Below, piece by piece: positions 58,840 through 64,000 of a stretch of DNA of 64,000 nt (positions are counted from its first letter, which is position 1; each line of letters begins with the position of its first letter). The stretch is taken from the NCBI GenBank assembly GCA_002717625.1, contig PBEF01000002.1, forward strand, positions 3,338 through 67,337, read 5' to 3'. The notes under the pieces were generated by a model. That model was given only the letters and a program-made list of their open reading frames with translations, was not told where the DNA came from and searched no databases. A program made the translations under genes and the position numbers. The stretch comes from Fidelibacterota bacterium (lineage in GTDB: Bacteria > Fidelibacterota > Marinisomatia > SCGC-AAA003-L08 > D37C17).

Positions 58840-60363
58840 ATGAAAAAAATAATTTTAAGAAATAAAAAATATACATTAGATGATATTTATTTATTTTCTA
58901 AGAAACATAAATATCACTTTTCTATATCAAAAGAAGCAGAACAAAAAGTTTTAGAATCTAGAGCTTTAGTTGATAGTAAAATAATGCAAGATAACCCTGT
59001 GTATGGTATTAATACAGGTTTTGGAAAGTTAAGTACTATTAAAATCCAAAATATGGATATTGCAAAATTGCAGAAGAATTTAATTTTATCACATTCTGTT
59101 GGCGTTGGAAATTATATTCCTGATAGAATTGTTAGAATTATTCTTCTTCTTAAGATAATATCTTTTATAAAAGGTAATAGTGGGGTCAGTTTAGCTCTCA
59201 TTAAGCAAATGTTGATATTTTTAAATAATGATTGTTTACCTTTAATTCCATCAAAAGGCTCTGTTGGAGCTAGTGGAGATTTAGCTCCATTATCACATAT
59301 GACTTTATCTTTTATAGGTATTGGACAAGTTAAATATAAGAATAAAATTATATCTTCAAAGTTAGCTTTAAAAAAACTTGATATTAAACCTATTGAACTT
59401 AAATCAAAGGAAGGTCTAGCTTTGATTAATGGCACCCAATTTTCAACAGCATATGGTGTTTATTCATTAAAGAAAGCGCATGATTTGTTTAAGATGTCTG
59501 ATTTAGTTAGTGCAATGACAATTGAAGCTTTAAAAGGCTCTAAAAAGCCATTCTTAAATTATGTTAATGCTGTTAAACCTTATGAAGGACAATTAGATGT
59601 ATGTAAAAATATTAGTTTAATTTTAAATGATAGTGAAATTATGGAATCTCATAAAAATTGTGATAGGGTTCAAGATATGTATAGTTTACGTTGTATTCCA
59701 CAGGTTCATGGTTCATCTAGAGATTTATTATATTTTGCAAAAAAACAAATTAATGTTGAAATAAATTCTGTTAGTGATAATCCATTGGTATTTATTAATG
59801 AGAAAGAGATTGTATCTGCAGGTCAATTTCATGCAGAAGCTATGGCGCATAGTCTAGATATTTGTGCTATGGGAGTTTGTTCAATATCTAATATTTCTGA
59901 AAGAAGAATATTTGCTTTATTAAAGGGAGATTATGGGCTACCTGAATTTTTAATTAATAATCCTGGGCTAAATTCTGGCTTTATGATGCTGCAAGTTACT
60001 GCTGCAGCTTTAGCATCTGAAAATAAAGTTTTATCTAATCCATCATCTACAGATTCTATCCCTACTTGTTCAGACCAGGAGGATTATGTTAGTATGGCTC
60101 CTTATTCAGGAAGGAAATTGTTAAATTCTGTAAATAATTTACGAGCTATATTGAGCATAGAATTACTAGCTGCTTGCCAGGGGGTTGATTTTAGAGATGG
60201 ATTAAAACCCTCTAAAATATTAAATATCTTGCATAAATTAGTTAGAAATAATATCAAATTTTTAAATCAAGATAGGTTGTTAAAAAATGATTTAGATAAA
60301 ATGATAGAACTGATGGATGGTGAATTATTAGCTGGAATAGAAAGTGAAATAAATATTATATGA
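58840..60363 (+). CDS. hutH: Histidine ammonia-lyase
   Basis: The 507-residue member of the MIO lyase family has [10 protein letters not shown] (55-64). The MIO-forming Ala-Ser-Gly is at 144-146 ([14 protein letters not shown]). Ser-His85 ([11 protein letters not shown]) is the selectivity position typical of histidine and not tyrosine or phenylalanine lyases. It converts L-histidine to urocanate. No hutU, hutI or hutG is nearby. It is coupled to guaB by an ATGA overlap. Confidence 0.9.
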   Translation: MKKIILRNKKYTLDDIYLFSKKHKYHFSISKEAEQKVLESRALVDSKIMQDNPVYGINTGFGKLSTIKIQNMDIAKLQKNLILSHSVGVGNYIPDRIVRIILLLKIISFIKGNSGVSLALIKQMLIFLNNDCLPLIPSKGSVGASGDLAPLSHMTLSFIGIGQVKYKNKIISSKLALKKLDIKPIELKSKEGLALINGTQFSTAYGVYSLKKAHDLFKMSDLVSAMTIEALKGSKKPFLNYVNAVKPYEGQLDVCKNISLILNDSEIMESHKNCDRVQDMYSLRCIPQVHGSSRDLLYFAKKQINVEINSVSDNPLVFINEKEIVSAGQFHAEAMAHSLDICAMGVCSISNISERRIFALLKGDYGLPEFLINNPGLNSGFMMLQVTAAALASENKVLSNPSSTDSIPTCSDQEDYVSMAPYSGRKLLNSVNNLRAILSIELLAACQGVDFRDGLKPSKILNILHKLVRNNIKFLNQDRLLKNDLDKMIELMDGELLAGIESEINII

Positions 60364-61829
60364 TTAAAGAATTTCCATTGGCCCTTACATTTGACGATGT
60401 TTTATTAAAACCTCGATATTCAAATGTATTGCCTAAAGATGTTGATTTATCAACGAATTTATCTGATAGCATAAAGCTTAATATACCTTTTATTAGTGCA
60501 GCTATGGATACAGTTACAGAAAGTGATATGGCTATTGCTCTTGCTAGAGAAGGTGGTATGGGAGTAATACATAAAAATTTATCAATAGAAGAACAGGCTG
60601 TTGAAGTTGATAGAGTTAAACGTTCTGAAAGTGGTATGATTATAGACCCTATTACTATATCATCAAATAGGAGTATTAGAGATGCTCTGAAAATGATGAA
60701 AAAATACAAAATTTCAGGAGTTCCTGTTATAGATGAAGATAGACTAGTTGGAATCTTAACAAATAGAGATATTAGGTTTGAAGAAAATTTAGATCTTAAG
60801 GTAAAAGATAGGATGACTTCTTCAAATTTAATAACGGTTCCTGTAGGAACAACATTAAATGATGCAAAAACAGTTCTTCAAGAACATAGAATAGAAAAAT
60901 TATTGGTTGTAAGTGATGAGGGATCATTAAGAGGTCTTATTACAGTTAAAGATATACAGAAAAAAGAAAGATATCCTAATGCTTCTAAAGATAAGCATGG
61001 AAGGTTAATTGTAGCAGCTGCTATTGGAACAGATGCAAATGTTTTAGATAGAGTTGCAGCTTTAGTTGAAAATAATGTAGATGCTCTTGTGATTGATACT
61101 GCTCATGGACATTCTCAGGGAGTACTAGATCTTATTAATAAAGTTAAGTCAAGTTATCCTACAATGGACTTAATTGTAGGTAATATTGCTACTGTTGAGG
61201 CAGCAGAAGCATTAATTGACAATGGTGCTGATATTATCAAGATAGGTATTGGAGCTGGATCTAGCTGTACAACAAGAATTGTAGCAGGTGTAGGTGTCCC
61301 TCAATTAACCTCAGTTATGGAATGCTCTGAATTTGTTAAGAAACATAATAAAAAAATAATTTCAGATGGAGGAATGAGATTTTCAGGAGACATTGCAAAG
61401 TCTTTTGCTGCTGGAGCTGATGCTGTTATGTTAGGAGGTATGTTTGCAGGTACAGATGAAAGTCCTGGTGAAATTATTCTTTGGGAAGGTAGATCATATA
61501 AAGCATATAGAGGCATGGGCTCTATTGCTGCAATGAAAGCAGGAAGCTCAGATAGATATTTTCAAGAGGCATCTACATCTAAGAAGCTAGTTCCAGAGGG
61601 AGTTGAAGGATTGGTCCCTTATAAAGGACTTTTAGGTGAAACAGTACATCAGTTAGTTGGAGGTGTTAAGTCTTGTTTCGGATACTGTGGCTCAAAAAAC
61701 ATACAAGAATTTTACAAGAAATCAGAATTTGTTCAAATCACTTCATCTGGAATTGTAGAGAGCCATCCTCATGATATGAATATTACGAAGGATTCTCCTA
61801 ATTATAGAAAATTAAAAAATTTAAAGTAG
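60360..61829 (+). CDS. guaB: Inosine-5'-monophosphate dehydrogenase
   Basis: The 489-residue protein is a TIM barrel with two CBS domains inserted (about 95-205). Catalytic Cys303 is in [11 protein letters not shown], with the flap region around AYRGMGS. It makes XMP from IMP with NAD, the committed step to GMP. It overlaps the hutH stop by four bases, an unusual operon pairing. It is convergent with rpsT three bases away. Confidence 0.96.
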   Translation: MIKEFPLALTFDDVLLKPRYSNVLPKDVDLSTNLSDSIKLNIPFISAAMDTVTESDMAIALAREGGMGVIHKNLSIEEQAVEVDRVKRSESGMIIDPITISSNRSIRDALKMMKKYKISGVPVIDEDRLVGILTNRDIRFEENLDLKVKDRMTSSNLITVPVGTTLNDAKTVLQEHRIEKLLVVSDEGSLRGLITVKDIQKKERYPNASKDKHGRLIVAAAIGTDANVLDRVAALVENNVDALVIDTAHGHSQGVLDLINKVKSSYPTMDLIVGNIATVEAAEALIDNGADIIKIGIGAGSSCTTRIVAGVGVPQLTSVMECSEFVKKHNKKIISDGGMRFSGDIAKSFAAGADAVMLGGMFAGTDESPGEIILWEGRSYKAYRGMGSIAAMKAGSSDRYFQEASTSKKLVPEGVEGLVPYKGLLGETVHQLVGGVKSCFGYCGSKNIQEFYKKSEFVQITSSGIVESHPHDMNITKDSPNYRKLKNLK

Positions 61830-61832
61830 TTT

Positions 61833-62081
61833 TTATTGATTATTTAGATGCTGAGCTAATCTAGATTTTTTATTATTAGCTTTATTCTTATGGATAATTC
61901 CCTTAGAACATATTTGGTCAATCATTTTAATTACACTTGGAAAAGCTTCTTTAGCTTCTTTTTTATCTAGTGCTAGAAACTTTTTTATAGCAGTTCCCAT
62001 CTTAGATTTATAGTGTCTGTTCCTAGAATTAGCTTTTCTAGATTGCCTTACTCTTTTTAATTCTGAACCTTTAGCACTCAT
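61833..62081 (-). CDS. rpsT: 30S ribosomal protein S20
   Basis: The 82-residue, Lys/Arg/Ala-rich helical protein has the S20 pattern: SAKGSELKRVRQSRKANSRNR near the N-terminus and KGIIHKNKANNKKSRLAQHLN at the end. It is transcribed alone on the minus strand and divergent from the Crp/Fnr gene. Confidence 0.94.
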   Translation of the reverse strand: MSAKGSELKRVRQSRKANSRNRHYKSKMGTAIKKFLALDKKEAKEAFPSVIKMIDQICSKGIIHKNKANNKKSRLAQHLNNQ

Positions 62082-62192
62082 TTAGATATATAATATTTAT
62101 TTAATAAAGACCGTGAAATATAAACAATTATATATTATTCAATGCAAATAATTAATTATTTATTTTTAGGAAAAAAAACACTTAGGTTTTAA

Positions 62193-62210
62193 ACTATATT
62201 ATTGTATAGT
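62193..62210 (+). promoter_or_regulatory. Inverted repeat upstream of the Crp/Fnr-type regulator
   Basis: ACTATA (62193-62198) and TATAGT (62205-62210) form a perfect inverted repeat with six bases between, 28 bases before the ATG of the regulator. The position would suit autoregulation. The AT-rich context lowers confidence. Confidence 0.3.
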
Positions 62211-62237
62211 CAATTAATAGCTTAAATAGGAGACTTT

Positions 62238-62915
62238 ATGATTAGTGATTTCTTGAAAAATATTAATATTTTTTCCGATTTATCTGATGATGGATTAAAA
62301 GATATTGAAGATTTGTTTGTATTAAGAGAATATCCCAAAGGAAGTATGATAATATTAGAAGAAGAGTATGGGGATATTGTTTTTATTGTTAAAAAGGGAA
62401 CTGTGAAAATAACAAGAGTGAATGATGAAGGTAAGGAAGTTATTTTATCATTGATGGGTTCTTACGATATAGTTGGTGAATTATCAATTATAGATGGAGA
62501 AGCTAGATCTGCTAATGTATTAGCTCAAGAAAATTGTGAATTATATGCTATATCAAGTGAAGATTTTTTGAAAATATTAAAAAATAATTTTGAAGTATCT
62601 TTAGCCCTTATGGGAGAGCTTGCGAGTAGAATAAGGAAATCTGATCAGCATATAGAAGCTTTATCATTATCTGATGCAGAACATAGAATAGGGGTGTCCA
62701 TTTTAAATTTAGCAGAAGAGATGGGCATTATTAGGCAAGGGATGGTTACTATAGAAAATTTACCTTTTCAACAAGATATTGCTAATATGTCTGGAACATC
62801 AAGAGAGACAGTTTCTAGAATATTAAAATTATTTGAAGATAAAAATATGTTATCAAAAAGTGGCCATAAATTAATCATTCCTAATTACAATAGTTTTAGA
62901 CGTTATTTTAGTTAA
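62238..62915 (+). CDS. Crp/Fnr family transcriptional regulator
   Basis: The 225-residue protein has an N-terminal cyclic-nucleotide-binding-type beta-barrel (about 10-125; YGDIVFIVKKGTVKI, GSYDIVGELSIIDGEARSANV). The dimer helix (about 115-145) and a C-terminal winged helix-turn-helix (FQQDIANMSGTSRETVSRILKLFEDK) follow. The E-L-S...E-A-R-S-A phosphate-binding-cassette-like stretch is close to Crp, so a cyclic nucleotide effector is possible. No Fnr-type N-terminal Cys cluster is present. A Shine-Dalgarno (AGGAG) precedes the start. Confidence 0.9.
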   Translation: MISDFLKNINIFSDLSDDGLKDIEDLFVLREYPKGSMIILEEEYGDIVFIVKKGTVKITRVNDEGKEVILSLMGSYDIVGELSIIDGEARSANVLAQENCELYAISSEDFLKILKNNFEVSLALMGELASRIRKSDQHIEALSLSDAEHRIGVSILNLAEEMGIIRQGMVTIENLPFQQDIANMSGTSRETVSRILKLFEDKNMLSKSGHKLIIPNYNSFRRYFS

Positions 62916-62934
62916 CTAAATTTGTTTTTATATT

Positions 62935-63864
62935 GTGATAAATGACATTCTTAAAGGATTAAAGAACCAAGAACATAAATATATAGCTCAAGCAATATCC
63001 ATTGTTGAAAATAATAGTTCTTTAAATAAAAACCTTTTACTGAATTTAAAAACTTCTTCAATGGAATCCATTAAAATTGGTATTACCGGTCCTCCTGGAG
63101 CAGGCAAAAGTTCTATTACTAATCAGTTAATTAAAAAATATAGATTTGAAGATAAGAGCGTCTGTGCTTTATTGGTAGACCCTAGCAGCCCTTTTACAAA
63201 AGGGGCTGTGTTAGGAGATAGAATACGTATGAGAGATTTTTATAATGATAGTAAAGTTTTTATTCGTAGTATAGCTTCTAGAGGAAGTAAAGGAGGTTTA
63301 GCTGAAAATATTGATTATATTTCAGATATAGTAGAATTTTCAGGTTTTGATGTTATTATTTATGAAACTGTTGGGGTTGGTCAGGTTGAATTAGATGTTG
63401 TAGATTCTGTTGATACAACCATCGTTGTATTGGTTCCTGAATCTGGAGATGATATTCAAGTGATGAAAGCTGGGCTTATTGAGATTGCTGATATATATGT
63501 AATTAATAAATATGATAGAAAAGACTCAGATAAATTATTTTTAACACTTACAAATATGTTGCAATTAGCTGATAAAGATAAATGGATACCAAAAATAGTA
63601 AAAACAGTAGCAATAAATGATATAGGCATAGACTCTTTAAAAGATGAATTAGCTATACATAGGAAACATTTAATCAAATCAAATAAAGGTTTAGATAAAT
63701 ATAATGATAGATTTATTAAAAAAATTAAGCATAGATTAATTTCTGATTTTGAAAATTCATTTTGGAATAAAAAACGATATGAATTTCTTAATAGCGAAAT
63801 TGAAAAAGATATTAATGATAGGTTGGATATAGATTCTATTATAAATAAAATTAAATCTATTTAG
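62935..63864 (+). CDS. meaB: MeaB/ArgK family GTPase (methylmalonyl-CoA mutase-associated)
   Basis: The 309-residue G3E-type GTPase has Walker A GPPGAGKSS (about 53-61), LLVDPSSPFTKGAVLGDRIRM, YETVGVGQVE and the NKYD guanine-specificity motif. It protects or loads cobalamin-dependent methylmalonyl-CoA mutase. The mutase genes are not in the window. GTG at 62935 is the start, with no upstream ATG in frame. Confidence 0.92.
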   Translation: MINDILKGLKNQEHKYIAQAISIVENNSSLNKNLLLNLKTSSMESIKIGITGPPGAGKSSITNQLIKKYRFEDKSVCALLVDPSSPFTKGAVLGDRIRMRDFYNDSKVFIRSIASRGSKGGLAENIDYISDIVEFSGFDVIIYETVGVGQVELDVVDSVDTTIVVLVPESGDDIQVMKAGLIEIADIYVINKYDRKDSDKLFLTLTNMLQLADKDKWIPKIVKTVAINDIGIDSLKDELAIHRKHLIKSNKGLDKYNDRFIKKIKHRLISDFENSFWNKKRYEFLNSEIEKDINDRLDIDSIINKIKSI

Positions 63865-63866
63865 AT

Positions 63867-64000
63867 ATGATTAAAGAAATGACATTTTTAGAACATTTAT
63901 TAGAATTAAGAGGAAGACTCCTTAAATTTTTCTTATCAATTGTTGTATTTTCTATTATTGGTTACTATTATGCTGATATAATTATTCAATTTTTAATAAG
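63867..64000 (+). CDS. tatC: Sec-independent (Tat) protein translocase TatC, 3' partial
   Basis: The first 44 residues are present before the window ends. They read M-T-F-L-E-H-L-L-E-L-R-G-R-L from residue 5, which is the highly conserved TatC N-terminus, followed by the first membrane segment. ATG 63867 or ATG 63879 could be the start. It follows meaB by two bases. Confidence 0.88.
   Translation, partial: MIKEMTFLEHLLELRGRLLKFFLSIVVFSIIGYYYADIIIQFLI

Noticed and set aside
1-64000. CRISPR arrays, insertion sequences, prophage or integron elements
   Set aside because: No regularly spaced direct repeats, transposase, integrase or phage genes were found on reading both strands.

Overview
This is an AT-rich window (roughly 70 % A+T by eye) from a Gram-negative bacterium, most likely of the FCB group and plausibly Candidatus Marinimicrobia (SAR406) or a near relative. 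The grounds are eight secreted proteins with dockerin-like EF-hand repeats (GDxNxDGxxDVxDxVxxxNxIL), two C-terminal sorting domains with a YPNPFNP motif (type IX secretion style), a TonB-dependent receptor with a carboxypeptidase-regulatory domain, and E. coli-like core genes. The phylum is an inference. TGA is a normal stop here (it ends the genes at 3418-4500, 12775-13488 and 58840-60363), so the code is standard.

The most notable region is 1-3412. Two secreted thioredoxin-fold proteins each have an in-frame TGA exactly where the first active-site cysteine should be (W-TGA-G-x-C). Each TGA is followed, at nearly the same distance, by a hairpin with GU in its apical loop. I read both as selenoproteins with bacterial SECIS elements. 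Between them lie a cupredoxin-dockerin protein and a small cysteine-rich membrane protein. A strong terminator closes the block. I propose this as an extracytoplasmic selenium/copper/thiol redox locus. No selenocysteine machinery lies in the window.

3.4-14 kb: an L-2-hydroxyglutarate oxidase-like gene, an alpha/beta hydrolase, tRNA-Arg(ACG), a stress- or lipid-type operon (SRPBCC, NDUFA9-like, DUF2878, START-like, glutathione peroxidase, TonB receptor, TPR-like, phosphodiesterase), then rsmE, tadA and tRNA-Ser(GGA).

14-23.7 kb: a FecR/beta-barrel protein, two small genes, a large Alu-type SRP RNA, then dnaX-ybaB-recR-pgsA-pgpA-cinA-lexA-recA. Inverted and direct repeats before lexA look like its operator.

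23.7-44.5 kb: an exoprotein region. It holds a C10 protease with VCBS repeats and dockerin, a DUF4442 thioesterase-like protein, a pentahaem cytochrome with an N-terminal dockerin, a VCBS-dockerin protein, two tandem gingipain-like C25 proteases, and a minus-strand operon of a beta-helix dockerin protein, cstA and hemW.

44.6-64 kb: housekeeping genes, mostly one tightly packed plus-strand run: transketolase, a beta-barrel, alaS, gcvPB, DUF296, ridA, DUF5683, purF, a UbiA-like protein and an exonuclease-DinG helicase. Then come hutH-guaB, rpsT (minus), a Crp/Fnr regulator, meaB and the start of tatC. No insertion sequence, prophage or CRISPR array was seen. No stretch over 300 bases is left without a gene or RNA.
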